Assembly: GCA_007922305.1 (NCBI GenBank)
Contig: ML677335.1
Span: forward strand, 39,725,887-39,789,886
Direction of reading: 5' to 3'
Length of the DNA: 64,000 bases
From: Dermatemys mawii
Lineage: Eukaryota; Chordata; Testudines; Dermatemydidae
The position numbers and the translations under genes are program-made. Positions 48,119 through 59,638 of the stretch are shown here, piece by piece. The notes beneath the pieces were generated by a model, which did no database searches, was not told the origin of the DNA, and worked only from the letters and a program-made list of their open reading frames with translations. How positions within the stretch are numbered: position 1 is the stretch's first letter; the number at the start of each line of letters is the position of its first letter.

Positions 48119-51100
48119 TTCTCCATGCTAGATGAGTGTTAGACACAGATCTTTGACAGGGAGTGAAGCACAAGGATTTAGAATTTGTGGGTACTTCTGA
48201 AAGCATGGTTCTAATAACACTAACCCAAGCCATGCAGGCAATAGCCATGCCAATTCACCACAGTCTTAACATGTTCTGGCAGTATAAGTATGTGACTACA
48301 TCTCAGCAGGACTGGTCTTGTAGTGCATTGAGAGGAAGAGGGCACAGGCATGTGGACAAATGTCTGTCAGTGATCGTTTGGTCTGAAGATTCTAATGTGA
48401 TTGAGAAATGCTAAATGTTGTATTGATTCCAAGGCGTTTTAATCTCTTTGATTTAGTGGAAGCGGGTGGACATTTCATTCAAATGAATGACAACATACTG
48501 AGAAGGAGCTGCAATCCAAACAGGGACATGGAGCTTCACAGTAGGAACAACACAGAGAAAAGTTTACTGTTGAAGAAGTGAAGGAGGTTGACAGGGTTGC
48601 CGTTACAGGACATTCCTGGCTTCTTGGTTTGACAGCCGTATCCCTAGGCTCCCACTGAGACAGCAAAAATTCCCGATATAGTTAAGCCCTGTCAATTCAA
48701 ATACAGCATCAGAATGTTTTGTGTCCTCCTGCAGCATCCAGACATAACAGCTGACATCATGTATTTGGTTATGTAGGTCTGATGTTCAGTGCATCATGGT
48801 ACAGGGCCTTAATGAGACACTTGCTATTCAAAGCTCATGAATAAATCTGGGGCTCTTTTTTCTTGGTCTTTCTTTCTTTTTGACTTGAGCATCTCATTAT
48901 AATCATGGACAGAGGAAATCTTTACAGATATGTGTCTCTTCCAATAAGCCTGTGTGTTTACAAATACCTTAAACTTTGTGTGTGTAGTACATATAAAAAG
49001 CTCATGATGGGGAACAACAGTCAGCCATTTTTACTAGGTTCCAACTTTATTTTTTATTTGTAAGTGAATTTAACACTGGTGAAGGGTGTGGAATTTGTAG
49101 CTAAGAAGACTGAAAACCCCAACCAAGATATAATACTGAAACTGGCAGTACATATTTCCCCATGATGTCATGCCACTGTGCTTCCACCCAGATCTAGCTA
49201 AGTTTTCATGGCACTCAAGATCCTTTGCACCCAGAGTGTACCTTGTGATATTGATACTTCTCTCTTAAAAATTATAGGTGACCAAAAAACCTTCAGATAA
49301 CCGGTTCTCAGAGATGAGTTTGAACTTCAAATCTGGGATCCTAGTCAAAACTTTTCCAAAGTTTTAGGTGTGTTAGATCTGGGGTTTTAGGTGTGTTAAA
49401 TCCTAGGCACTACCAATCTGGGATGCATCTGAATCAATGGCCTAGAGGTGAAAGACTTGCATCCAGTTCCCAATTTCACTAAGTTATACGTCACACCTAA
49501 TTTTAATTGTCTCTAAGGCACAAGTCCCTGCTCCCTCATATACTTTGAGAGTCAGAGGGAAGAGTTTTTTTGAACACAAAAAAGTAGGGGTGAGCTTGAG
49601 ATACTAGATTTGGGTCTGGATGTAAACTTCCAGGTTCAGGGTAGTTAGTTCTGGAGGTTTGGTTCAGAGCCTTCTCTGAAAATAGAACATGAGAAATAGT
49701 ATAAAGGAAGTGTGCAAGAGACTGTATCTTGGTGACCAGCTTTTTTGCCATGTGATCCCTTTACTAACAGAAAGTGGATGTGAGTAGAGGAAAGTCCCAT
49801 TTCATGAACTAATTGGGGACTGAGAAGTTCATAAAATCAAAACATTTCTGGAACTGAATATCTCAGAGTGACTGTAGATACGGGGCTCAAGTTGCACTAT
49901 GGTGCAACACATCACTTTCTTCTTATCCTTCCAGCCACTGCAAACCAATCTCCAATTCACTGAAGGCATCAGAATGTGATTTGTTCTTCATTAACCTCCC
50001 TTTTGTTATGTGATTTATCTTTTCCCCATTTGGAAAAAATGGTTTGTATAACTGCCTGTTCATAACACTAGTGTTTATAAAATCGAGGTTCTACTGAACT
50101 TGTTCCTAGTGCAGCCCATGAAAATGAGCAGGTGTTTGTTGCTGAAGCTTCTGCATTGCAAATATGAACTAGGAATATGGCATCTTTGTTACTAGTTGGT
50201 GAGCCTTCCAGACTTTTCTAAATGATCCATTGAATATGCTAGCATCTACACCCACACTGCAATAAACATTTCCCAAAAAATAACAGTAACCAAGCCCAAA
50301 TGTGCGATGAAATTCAAACCTGTACAGTCTTAGTTTTTCTAAATTGACTTATTTAGAAGGTCCAATGGCTTTACTGACTCAATTTACCTTAAAGCCAATT
50401 TCAAATTCCAGTTTTGAGATAAAGCAGAATTTTTCAAATGACCTAACTCCAGGAGTTCCAGGTTTTCCCCCATTTTTTCTGGGATTTTATTTGCCTTTGA
50501 ATCCATGTGCTTTGTTTTATCCCTAATTACACCCAAGTTGTTGACACATGCAAATCTCTCTTAATATGATAGGAAACCCATATTCAATAAACTATAAACC
50601 TTGATGGTAGGCAGATGAATGTAACAAGTCATATTATAAATTAAACTGCTTATTATCAAGATGCAGGAACTTGGAGAAAATAAGCTTTAGTGATCAGATA
50701 CATTCTATGCAGTAGTATCAAATTAGAATTTAAAGAGATATGTAAGAAATTAGGCACCCATTAAACGCAAGTAACTTGCATTATCCATGGACTGCTTTTA
50801 AAGCCTCCACTAATTCAATATCTGCATATCAGAGTATACAATGCACTTAATCATATGGGATGCTTGAACAATCACTGTCCTGATACATGTCCCTTTTTGT
50901 TTCAATATGCTGAATGAGGAAATTTTCCTCTGTTGTTTCATTATCACTCTCACATTGTTAAACATTGAAATTAGGTGTTTGGAACTTTGCAGAATAAAAG
51001 ACAATCCCAGCTTCTTTAGTACTTTTAGCATTTGCCCAGAATTCTTTAAAGTGCAAAGCACTGTCCAAGACCATGTTTTTAATTTTATGTGAGAGACTCA

Positions 51101-52816
51101 TTTTTGTTTTCCTCCAAAGCAAACAAGATATATTGGGACCAAAGTTTAGAAATCGGAGAATGCTCCAGAGGCAGGTCTCTGGTCAGAGGGAATTCTGCAC
51201 ATTCTGATCCAGGGAGATTCATGCCAGTAGAATAGTATCGTTACTATGTATAATTTCTTGGATTCAGAGTTGTCTATCCTGGATTTATGCTGATTACACA
51301 GGAGCAGAGCAGGTGGTTGCCTGAGGCACGAAAGTGTTTATTGGACTATTTATCATGCCAGTGCTATTTGGATGGGATAGAAAGGGGTATTTCGGATTGC
51401 CATGAGCAATAAAAATACTTGAGCTGGCAATGGTGGTGTTGCCACTATTGCCAAGGAAGTCTGTTAATAAGTTGTAGATAAAAACCAAGGGAAAATCCTA
51501 TTTAAAATCTCTTCACATTACAAATCTAATCAGGAACTTTTCCTCTCCTCCCCTCTCGTCCCACCCCCAACATAAACAGTATAAATATAAGCAAAGTGCT
51601 TGAATAATCTCTTATCCAAGTGTAAAATTAACATCACCACCTCCTCAGCCACTCTTCAGATAGTGCTACTGCTATCTGCCAGAATTATTTCCTCAGTTAC
51701 ATTTTAAGAATTCCATGTGGCAAGCTGACCCCTCTTCCTTTCTTTTGTCTCCATAGTCTTTGCTCAGAAGCACAATCCTGGGTGTAGATAATCTATTTAT
51801 AACATATCTATCTATTCTATAATATATCTATATAATCTATATAATCTATATAATCTATTTAATCTATATAATCTATTTATAACATAATTTATGACTTCTT
51901 TGAAGCAGACTTGTGGCACAGTGAATAGCTCTCTGAAGATCTGCTGAAAAATCTGAGGCATTTAGGGAAAAAATATCTGAAAATATATTGCCATTAAATA
52001 CTCATTTATTGGCTGGTTTTGGAAAGGCGTTAAAAGCTAATACAAGTAAGCTTTTTCTGTTAAAATTCAGTTATATAACTTAAGGTATTTGATTTATCAA
52101 AGACCTGAATGAATTAAAGCTTATAAATAACTTTTGAAGTAGTTCTTTAAAATCTCTTTTGGTTGCAGAATAACAGTTTTGGGATCACAGACTCCAAACA
52201 GAGTGATATGGTGATCAAAGGACTGGCAGATTATGTACAAACATTACTAAGAAATATGAATTAGCCCTTATTCAAGACTACTTTTAAATTGAAAGTTTTT
52301 CTATTTCGACTCTACAAGTCCATCTGAAAGGCTGCTTGCTGGATAAAAAAAGGATGAGTGGATTTTTCTTTTTTGAACAGGAAGCTGAGGAATATAGTAC
52401 AGCTTTTCTTAAATACTCCCCATTGTCACTGTACTCCGATCCACATCTATCCTCCCTACCTTGCTCAGTTCTGTTTTTGCATAATCTGTTAAACATAGAT
52501 GCAGTGGAAATAACTTTGAGAAATTAACAATAACTGGACTCACCTGTCAGACATTGATGATAATTCCTTGTCTGAGGCAGAGAACATCTCTCATTCAAGC
52601 TAATCTATCATCAGCATTGTCATGCTTAGTGCATCCATTCTGGTTGAACACACAATTGTGATTTGAAGATTTTTTTTTCTCTCTAATAATCATGAGAGCC
52701 TTATAATCCCTAACTGAATTTAATTGAGAGGGAGTTTTGTCCAAGCACAGAGTTCAGGAGGTCTGGGCCCTACCAGCAAAACACTATTTAGATACCCTAA
52801 TTTACAGTGCTCCTTA
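48119..52816. other. AT-rich sequence, nothing firmly recognised
   Basis: No transposon or gene recognised apart from the AT-rich tandem repeat at 51794-51894 and a weak candidate exon at 52169-52264 (see findings). Confidence 0.45.
51794..51894. repeat. AT-rich tandem repeat (ATCTATATA units)
   Basis: Units of ATCTATATA and variants (ATCTATTT) repeat in tandem. The phrase AATCTATTTATAACATA occurs at both ends of the block (near 51790 and 51870). It is a simple or minisatellite-like repeat. Confidence 0.8.
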
Positions 52817-54115
52817 AAGATGTATGTCTACACTGGTAGTTACTTTGCTGGCAGTTACATCGTCACTCATAGAGCACTGAAGGGAAACTGCTGTTGTGTG
52901 TTCACGCTGTCAGCTGCCCGTGTAATAGCGTGTTCACATTTGTAGCACTTGCATTGGTATTCGGAACGGTGCATTCTGGGCAGGTATCATGCAGATCATT
53001 GCTTTCCCTTCTGCTGCTAAGAGTTGTGGGAAGGCGAAGGGGCTCACAGGGCTTCCTGAGTCCTGTCCCAATGCTCCTTAATGCATTGCTTCACATTCCA
53101 GCAATCCCTGTGCTTCTGTCTGCATTTGGTGCCATTTTTCAATGGTTTGCGAATTGTATGTTCTGCCTCTTCAGTCTGCTGGAATGGATCTCACACTGTT
53201 GACCAATGTTCTGCTCACTAATACATCATGAGGGGCAGTGGAGTTATTCCTTAAACTACAAAGGCAAGAGGAGTTTGACATTAATCTCGCCACACATAGT
53301 AGCAATGACACAGGATTGCTTGTTGCATTCATGGAGGTACTGACCTCAGTCGGATGCCGCTTTGGGGCTTGGGAAACAAGAACTGAGTGATGGGATCACA
53401 TCGTCATACATGTCTGGGATGATGAGCAGTGGCTGCAGAACTTTTGCATGAGGAAAGTCACATTCATGGGACAGTGTGATGAGCTCGTCCCAGCCCTGCG
53501 GCACAAGGACACAAGAATGAGAGCTGCCCTCCCAGTGGAGAAGAGCGTGACGATTGCACTGTGAAAGCTGGTTACTTCAGACTGCTACCGATCGGTCGCT
53601 AACTAGTTTGGAGTGGGAAAGTCAATCGTTGGACTTGTGTTGATGGAAGCGTGCAGGGCCATTATTCGCATCTTGCTCCAAAAGACCATGACTCTGAAGA
53701 AAATGCATGACATTGTGGCTGGCTTTGCACAAATGGGCTTCTCTAACTGCAGAGGGGTGATAGATGGCATTCATTTTCCAGTCCTGGGGCCAGACCACCT
53801 AGACACCAAGTACATTAATTAAAAGGGGTATTTCTCAATGGTTCTCCAGGCACTTCTGGATCATTGTGAGTGTTTCACAGATGTTAGCAGAGGCTGATCT
53901 GGAAAGGTGCATGACACACACATCTTTTGGAACACTGGTCTGTTCAGGAAGCTGCAAGCAGGGACTTTCTTCCCAGACCAGAAGATCATAGTAGGGGAAG
54001 TCAAAATGCCCATTGTGATCCTGGAGACCCTGCCTACCCCTTAATGCCATGGCTTATGAAGCATACATGGGGAACCTTCATAGCAGCAAGGAGTGTTTGC
54101 AACACAGACCACTGA
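52817..54115 (+). mobile_element. Old Harbinger element, right end lost
   Basis: The left end has a GTATGTCTACACTGGTAG terminus after a TTAAA. About 390 bp of non-coding sequence follows, with a CACATTTGTAGCACTT phrase shared with the intact element (57347-57362, CACATTTGCGGCACTT). A decayed transposase gene comes next. No inverted partner of the left end was found to the right, so it is truncated near 54115. Confidence 0.7.
53206..54115 (+). pseudogene. Decayed Harbinger (HARBI1-like) transposase
   Basis: This aligns throughout with the intact transposase at 57599-58840. The best segment is 53613-53822 (VGLVLMEACRAIIRILLQK, then IVAGFAQMGFSNCRGVIDG and HFPVLGPDH), which keeps the first catalytic aspartate. 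Nonsense changes include TGG to TGA near 53390 and 53563, and CAG to TAG near 53604. There is a frameshift around 53880 before the LFRKLQAGTFFPDQK-like segment. Homology stops after the GDPAYPLMPWLMK-like motif near 54060, so the part with the catalytic glutamate is gone. It is an older, related family, not a copy of the intact one. Confidence 0.85.
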
Positions 54116-55093
54116 TTCAGTGATCTAGAGCACAGCCACTATTCATATACCTATCACTAATCGGCTGACCCCAGGCAAGCACACATGAGTCACAAGATCC
54201 GCAAAATGGTGAGTAACCGCAGGGCAGGAGATATCAGTATTCCGGGACCATACTGTACACCGAGCACATGGCCTTTGAGTACCCTTGCAGTGTTGGAAAT
54301 GTAAATATTGCAGCTGTGTGCTAATGCACGAGAACCTGGCAGATGTTATTGACTAGAAACAGAATCAGTCTCATTTCGTTATCTGGACTGAATGAAGTGC
54401 AAGGCAGAGTCTAAATGATAAAAAGTAAATTTGGATTTTTTTAAAAATTTTGTGTAGTTGTTAATAGTTGGTGCTCTCAGTAACAATTTTTAACCTGAAT
54501 GTTGCTCCTGACCACTCATCTTTTCTCCCCCTCCTTCCTAGAATAGGATCCCTTCCAAGAACACTTAGGTCTTAGGCCAGTTTAACATTTTCAGGCACAT
54601 AGGCCTCAGGCCTCTGAATAACAGACTGTTGAGTGGTTTAATTGAGTGCTGACACGTGGCAGTGCTCCTGTGTGGCTTTTGCCTGTCTTCCTGAACCACA
54701 GGAGATCTGCTCTGTCTTTAAAAGGACCCTCTCACTTCCTTAAAGAGTTGAATGTAGAGTATAATGACCTAATGCCTATTTAAAAGAAATATCACTGTTA
54801 TGATTTTGTTATCTCTAATTTGCATAGAGGTTGAGAACCTGTTCCTGTTCTGAGGTCTGATTCTGCTTCCATTTACATGTCCAGCTCTGTGAAGTGCTGA
54901 GTGCCTCATTGATATTGAATGCCTTCAGCTCCCTTTAATGCAAGGGAGAGTCGACTCAAACCCTAAAAGGGGAGAGTGATAGGAGACTCGTTAAAGAGAA
55001 ATAAGGGCTTTTGCATCCTCTTTGTAACCTTTCTCTCCTGTTTTTCCCAGTGATACCTCCCATTCTGCACTACAGCTAACCAGAAAGAAGGGA
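54116..55093. other. Unrecognised sequence
   Basis: Nothing recognised. The first few hundred bases might still be very decayed Harbinger 3' sequence. Confidence 0.4.
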
Positions 55094-55222
55094 TGACAGG
55101 ATAGATCACTCAATAATTGCCGTTCTGTTCATTCGCCCTGAAGCATCTGGCATTGGTCACAGTTGAAAGACAGTATACTGGGCTAGATGGACAATTAGTC
55201 TGACCCTGTATGATTGCTCTTT
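55094..55222 (+). mobile_element. CR1 LINE 3' end
   Basis: GATAGATCACTCAATAATTG, then TTCTGTTCATTCGCCCTGAA, CATCTGGCATTGGTCAC and TACTGGGCTAGATGGAC follow the known turtle CR1 3' end in order. This is the same subfamily whose inverse lies at 56985-57228. It is a 130-bp 5'-truncated copy. Confidence 0.85.
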
Positions 55223-56643
55223 TGTTTTTTAGAGTGAATTGTCTGTCTTCTAAACCTCATTCAATGGCTATTTAATGAACCCAATCAGCTGTGGAAGGGA
55301 AAGTGAGAGTATGTTGGCAGCAGTACATTTCCAGGAGGCCAGACTTATTAGTTCTGTAATGACTGCAGCTCCTCCTGGGCCTGGTGTCTTTGCATGACTA
55401 TGTTTCTTTTGCTATGCTGAGCCTTGAAGGGAACAATGCTGAGTTTACACAGAGCCTGAAGTGATGAGCGCTGCATGAGCTTCCCCACACCCCATTTAAT
55501 TGCTTATGATTCATTCAAATCTCCAGAACCACTGAGTTGCTTTCTCATAGTTTAAACTTTAAACTGTTTTAGATGTTCCCATTACTGTGATTTAAAAGCA
55601 TCTTCTAATTCCTAGTGTGTTTTCAGTGTTGATTGCACCCCCTTTTTTTCCCTAGAATTAAACATTTAGTAGCAGATAAAATATTTCTAGTAGGAATATA
55701 TCTTAAAGATACATTTTTCCTCAGAGAGTCAGTTACTGTACAGTTGGATTCAGTGTTTCCATATTCTCCAAAGCAGAGATGATACTTTGTTGTCAGTAAA
55801 GCAGCTTTGCTGGAATGTAGGGGAAGAAAGAAATAATAGGCAAAAATAACAAAGGTGAAAAAGGTGCTGTGAAAAAAGCGAAAGTCTTCAGTCCACCAAA
55901 GGCAAGTAAATAAATGAAGCAGTACCACAATGTTGCCATATTAAAATGCTTACTTAAAAATGGGAGCATATATAATTTTCTTTTAACATGAATGACACAG
56001 ATACAACTATACTGGATACTATTTTGTATCTCAAAGGATAATGGTGCTGACAGACATCAACCAGGATGGACCAGGTGTTAGTAGGACTGGCCATGTTTCC
56101 CTTTTGCAAACTGGCTGATTGTAGACTTGAAGATCTTAACTGAGTTCAAAACTGTTAATTTCCAAATAAATTGCAGGCAAAGAATCAGCAGTGCTCTAAT
56201 TAGAGCTACTTGACTGATTGCCCTGTGCTAAATCAAGGTGTTCATCAGCTTCCCATGCACTAAAAACAAACAAACAAAATGGATTTCATCTGTAATGCCA
56301 GAATATTCACTTCTTGGGCATTGATAGGAGTATATAATATTTATAATAGTCCATGCAGGGCTCTCTGACTCAATAACTAGGAGAGATCCAAGTGGAATGG
56401 GGAAGCACAAACAAGCAGGAAGGCAACAGAGTTAAGGGCTCCTGTCACTTCAGGCTGGCTGACATTAGTGAAAAGACTTAAATTGAATTCAGTGAGCTTT
56501 GAATCTCGCCTTTAGTTCCCAAATGTATCCAGTATGTGAGATGATCCAAGTGTTTGAGTAATCAGGGGAGATGCATAGAAGGAAGGAATATTCTCCACTG
56601 TGGTTCTGGTTTTCATCTTTTATTGCATTTCAAAAACATACAC
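55223..56643. other. Nothing recognised
   Basis: No repeat or exon recognised. The minus-strand frame at 55623-55928 has no motif. Confidence 0.45.
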
Positions 56644-56807
56644 TTAGGGCTACTCTACAATAGAAACAGAAGCTCTCCTACTGACACAATACTGTCCACA
56701 CTGGTGGTTAGGTTGGTGTTAACCTCTCTTGCTCAGGGTGTGGCTTATTCATACCTTGGAGTAATGTAAATTGTAGTGAAGTAAATAGTAGTGTAGACCT
56801 AACCTAA
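56644..56807. mobile_element. 164-bp Harbinger-type MITE
   Basis: The ends are TTAGGGCTACTCTACAATAG and, inverted, TTAGGTTAGGTCTACACTAC. The outer TTA/TAA could be part of the repeats or the target duplication. Non-coding and diverged. Confidence 0.6.
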
Positions 56808-56984
56808 GTCTTTATAGGTACCCTGAGGAGCTTAGAGTCTAAGGAGAAAAGATAAACACAAGACAAAGCATGGGACATGGGCTCAGGGAAGGAACAGTGA
56901 GGAAACGGGAATGAAGTATTCCTAGTATTTTAAGAGAGATGTTCCAGCAGGAAAGAGCAGGCTTGCTGGAAGCATTAAGTATAA
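56808..56984. other. Short unrecognised spacer
   Basis: Nothing recognised between the MITE and the CR1 3' end. Confidence 0.5.
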
Positions 56985-57228
56985 CATAAGAAGACACAAA
57001 GATAAGAACAGCCATACTGGGTCAGACCAAAGGTCCATCTAGCCTAGTATCCTGTCTTCCAACAGTGGCCTTTAACAGGTGCCCTAGAGGGAATGAACAG
57101 AACAGGTAATCATCAAGTGATCCATTATTTGTCACACATTCCCAGCTTCTTGCAAACAAAGGCTAGGGATACCATCCCTGCCGATCCTGGCTGATAGCCA
57201 TTGATGACCTATCCTCCAATTTATCTAG
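56985..57228 (-). mobile_element. CR1 LINE 3' end, cut by Harbinger at its CTAG
   Basis: The plus strand shows the inverted CR1 3' end: CATACTGGGTCAGACCAAAG, GTCCATCTAGCCTAGTATCC, GAGGGAATGAACAGAACAGG, CCATTGATGACCTATCC and AATTTATCTAG. In full-length copies the next bases would be TTCTTTTTTGAACC. Here the Harbinger starts immediately after CTAG, and no CR1 continues beyond the element. Confidence 0.9.
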
Positions 57229-57252
57229 GGGTATGGTTACACTTACAAGATT

Positions 57253-57305
57253 ATAGCGCTATTGGTTATAGCGGTCCCCTTATACAGCAATAATAATAGC
57301 GCTAT
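57253..57305. promoter_or_regulatory. Left subterminal palindromes (candidate binding sites)
   Basis: Two copies of ATAGCGCTAT (57253-57262 and 57296-57305), with a partial TTATAGCGG between them. The same motif recurs at the right end. Binding by the element's own proteins is inferred from position only. Confidence 0.5.
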
Positions 57306-57598
57306 TGTATGTCCACACTGAGATGCTCCAGCGTTATAGCATGGCCACATTTGCGGCACTTAATACGGCATTAAGAGCAGCGCATTAGGGCATGTATCCC
57401 ACAGTACACCTCTTCCTGATCTGGCGCAATGGCTTGTGGTAGGGGGGGCGTCACTTGCGGGGCATTCTATATCCTGTTTGAACTACCCATGATGCTTTTT
57501 GGCATATCCCAGCAATCCCTGTGTTTCCTTCCACCTCCGGCGCCATCTTTCAAGGGTTTCAGCAAGGCACGCTCCGTCTTCCATTGTTGAGTGCTGCA

Positions 57599-58840
57599 AT
57601 GAATCCAGAACTGCTGAGGAACATGCTGATGACTGTCGCCAGCACATCTCTGTGTGCAGTGGAGTTATTCCTTGACATGCAGGATGACAGTGATGAGTCT
57701 GAAGACGAGATCGAAGCGGTGAATGCATTTGACACGAAGCTTCTTGTCTCATTAACGGACATGCTCACGGCTGTTGAACGCCGCTTCTGGGCACGGGAAA
57801 CGAGCACAGAGTGGTGGGATCGCATCGTCATGCAAGTCTGGGACGACGAGCAGTGGCTGCAAAACTTTCGAATGAGAAAAGCCACTTTCATGGGACTGTG
57901 TGCTGAACTCGCCCCTGCCCTGCGGCGCAAGGACACCAGACTGAGAGCTGCCCTCCCGGTGGAGAAGCGGGTGGCTATCGCGATCTGGAAGCTGGCTACC
58001 CCAGACAGCTACCGATCGGTGGCCAACCAGTTTGGGGTTGGAAAGTCGACCGTTGGAGTTGTGCTGATGCAAGTGTGCAGGGCCATTAATCGCATCCTGC
58101 TACGAAAAATTGTGACTCTGGATAACGTGCATGACATCGTGGCTGGCTTTGAAGAAATGGGTTTCCCTAACTGTGGAGGGGCGATAGATGGGACCCATAT
58201 ACCCATTCTGGCGCCCGCCCACCTAGCTGAGGAGTACGTTAACCGAAAGGGGTACTTCTCCATGGTTCTCCAGGCGCTTGTGGATCACCGTGGGCGTTTT
58301 ACTGACATTAACGCTGGCTGGTCTGGAAAGGTGCATGACGCACGCATCTTCCGCAACACCGGCCTGTTCATGAAGCTGCAAGCCGGGACTTTTTTCCCAG
58401 ACCAGAGGATCCCCGTGGGGGAAGTGGAAATGCCCATAGTGATTCTTGGTGACCCTGCTTACCCTTTAATGCCCTGGCTCATGAAACCCTACACAGGGAG
58501 CCTGGACAGCAGTCAGGAAAGGTTCAACTACAGGCTTAGCCGGTGTCGAATGACTGTGGAGTGTGCTTTTGGGCGTCTCAAGGCGCGCTGGCGCTGTCTT
58601 TATGGGAGGCTAGACTTGGCCGAGGGTAGTATCTCCGCGGTTATTTCCGCATGCTGTGCCCTACATAATCTTTGTGAGCGGAAGGGCGAAGGCTTCACTC
58701 AGGCATGGTCCTCTGAGGTTCAACGCCTGGAGGCCACATATGCCCAGCCAGAGAGCAGGGTTCATGGAGGGGACCAGCGCGAGGCTGTTAGGATCAGGGA
58801 AGCCTTGAGGGAGCATTTTGAGGCTGAAAGCCAGTTCTAA
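57599..58840 (+). CDS. Harbinger DDE transposase (HARBI1-like), intact
   Basis: Encodes 413 residues from the ATG at 57599. The open frame extends upstream to 57521 but without an ATG. After an acidic stretch (about residues 29-39) come a tryptophan-rich region with WDDEQW (81-86) and a helix-turn-helix (about 119-167, including SYRSVANQFGVGKSTV). The catalytic nuclease domain follows: D197 in AIDGTHIPI, D247 in VHDARIF, GDPAYPL with D285, and E321 in TVECAFGRLK. This matches the DDE triad and conserved GDxAYPL of PIF/Harbinger nucleases (DDE_Tnp_4 family). Such enzymes cut at terminal inverted repeats and insert the element in the nucleus. The length is normal to slightly long, with no stop or frameshift and no sign of an intron. 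An AATAAA follows at 58940. The accessory gene converges from the other strand. Confidence 0.92.
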   Translation: MNPELLRNMLMTVASTSLCAVELFLDMQDDSDESEDEIEAVNAFDTKLLVSLTDMLTAVERRFWARETSTEWWDRIVMQVWDDEQWLQNFRMRKATFMGLCAELAPALRRKDTRLRAALPVEKRVAIAIWKLATPDSYRSVANQFGVGKSTVGVVLMQVCRAINRILLRKIVTLDNVHDIVAGFEEMGFPNCGGAIDGTHIPILAPAHLAEEYVNRKGYFSMVLQALVDHRGRFTDINAGWSGKVHDARIFRNTGLFMKLQAGTFFPDQRIPVGEVEMPIVILGDPAYPLMPWLMKPYTGSLDSSQERFNYRLSRCRMTVECAFGRLKARWRCLYGRLDLAEGSISAVISACCALHNLCERKGEGFTQAWSSEVQRLEATYAQPESRVHGGDQREAVRIREALREHFEAESQF

Positions 58841-58859
58841 AGTGAGGTGCAGATGGAGG

Positions 58860-58882
58860 AAGGGAGGGAGGGAGGGAGCATT
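58860..58882. repeat. (GGGA)n tract in the transposase 3' region
   Basis: Tandem GGGA/GGAA units follow the transposase stop by about 20 bp. Simple repeat. Confidence 0.7.
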
Positions 58883-58939
58883 CTTTTCACAGGAACAGGC
58901 ATTTGCTTTTCTGTAGCCTGTAATAATGTATGTACACTT

Positions 58940-58960
58940 AATAAAAAAAACCCATTTATT
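58940..58960. terminator. Back-to-back poly(A) signals
   Basis: AATAAA on the plus strand (58940-58945), 100 bp after the transposase stop, is followed by TTTATT (58955-58960). The latter is AATAAA on the minus strand, about 110 nt beyond the accessory gene stop. The two convergent genes would end within about 20 bp of each other. Confidence 0.65.
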
Positions 58961-59069
58961 AAGAAGACAATTCATGTATTGAACAGGTACTTCGGTTGCT
59001 GAAAGAAAATATTGTGATGCATGTGAGGGGGAAGGCAGGGGAGGTGCAATGGGGGTGTCGTGGGGTCAG

Positions 59070-59638
59070 TCAGAGATCGGAGTATGTCCGGGTCTCTGAG
59101 TCTCCAGTGCCCTCACAGTGGCCATGTCCCCCGAACCCCATTTGCGGTGGCCAGTAAGGCATGTTATTAGGGGTAGACTGCAGTGGATAATGGTCTGGGG
59201 TCTGGGGGTTGTTCGGTGAAGACAGAGGGGTTGGAGGCAGCTGTGGATGGTGATAACCATTTGGCTGATGATAGTGGCCTGGAGGGTACAGAGGCAAAGA
59301 AGGGGAAGGGAGTTGGGGCAAACGATAATTGGGGTGGTGGGTGCGGAGCTTCTCCTCCTGAAGGGTGACAAGCCGCTGCATAGTCTGCAATTGAAGCTGC
59401 AGTAATGAGAGCAGCTTGTCGGTGCTTTCCCGACAGTGAATCGCGTTCTCCTTCCGCGCCTTCTCCCTCAACTTGCTCTCATTCTCCCTCCACCTCTGTG
59501 CAACTCGATTCTCCGTTACAGCCTATTGCATTACTTGCTGTACAAGATCCTCTTTGCTCCTTCGTGGCCGCTTCCTCAGTCGCCTGAGCCTCTCAGCTGT
59601 TGATAAGAGCGATGGCGAAGGGGTGAAGGACGACCCTT
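59070..59638 (-). pseudogene. Harbinger Myb-like accessory gene, exon 2, with one TAG
   Basis: The minus strand has a splice acceptor (TTTTTATTTTAG) just before 59638. The exon begins in the phase left by exon 1 and reads EGSSFTPSPSLL, then RLRKRPRRSKEDLVQQVMQ. A TAG follows at 59523-59525. The same frame then continues without further stops: AVTENRVAQRWRENE, KARKENAIHCRESTDKLL, LQTMQRLVTLQEEKL (a likely coiled coil), and a proline/tyrosine-rich tail ending at 59070. Basic and coiled-coil segments of this kind close the Myb-like proteins of other Harbingers. With the stop, the product would lose its last roughly 150 residues. Whether other copies lack the TAG is unknown. Confidence 0.75.

Noticed and set aside
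57521..57598. Upstream extension of the transposase frame
   Set aside because: It begins at GTG, not ATG, and has no eukaryotic start. The first ATG in frame is at 57599.
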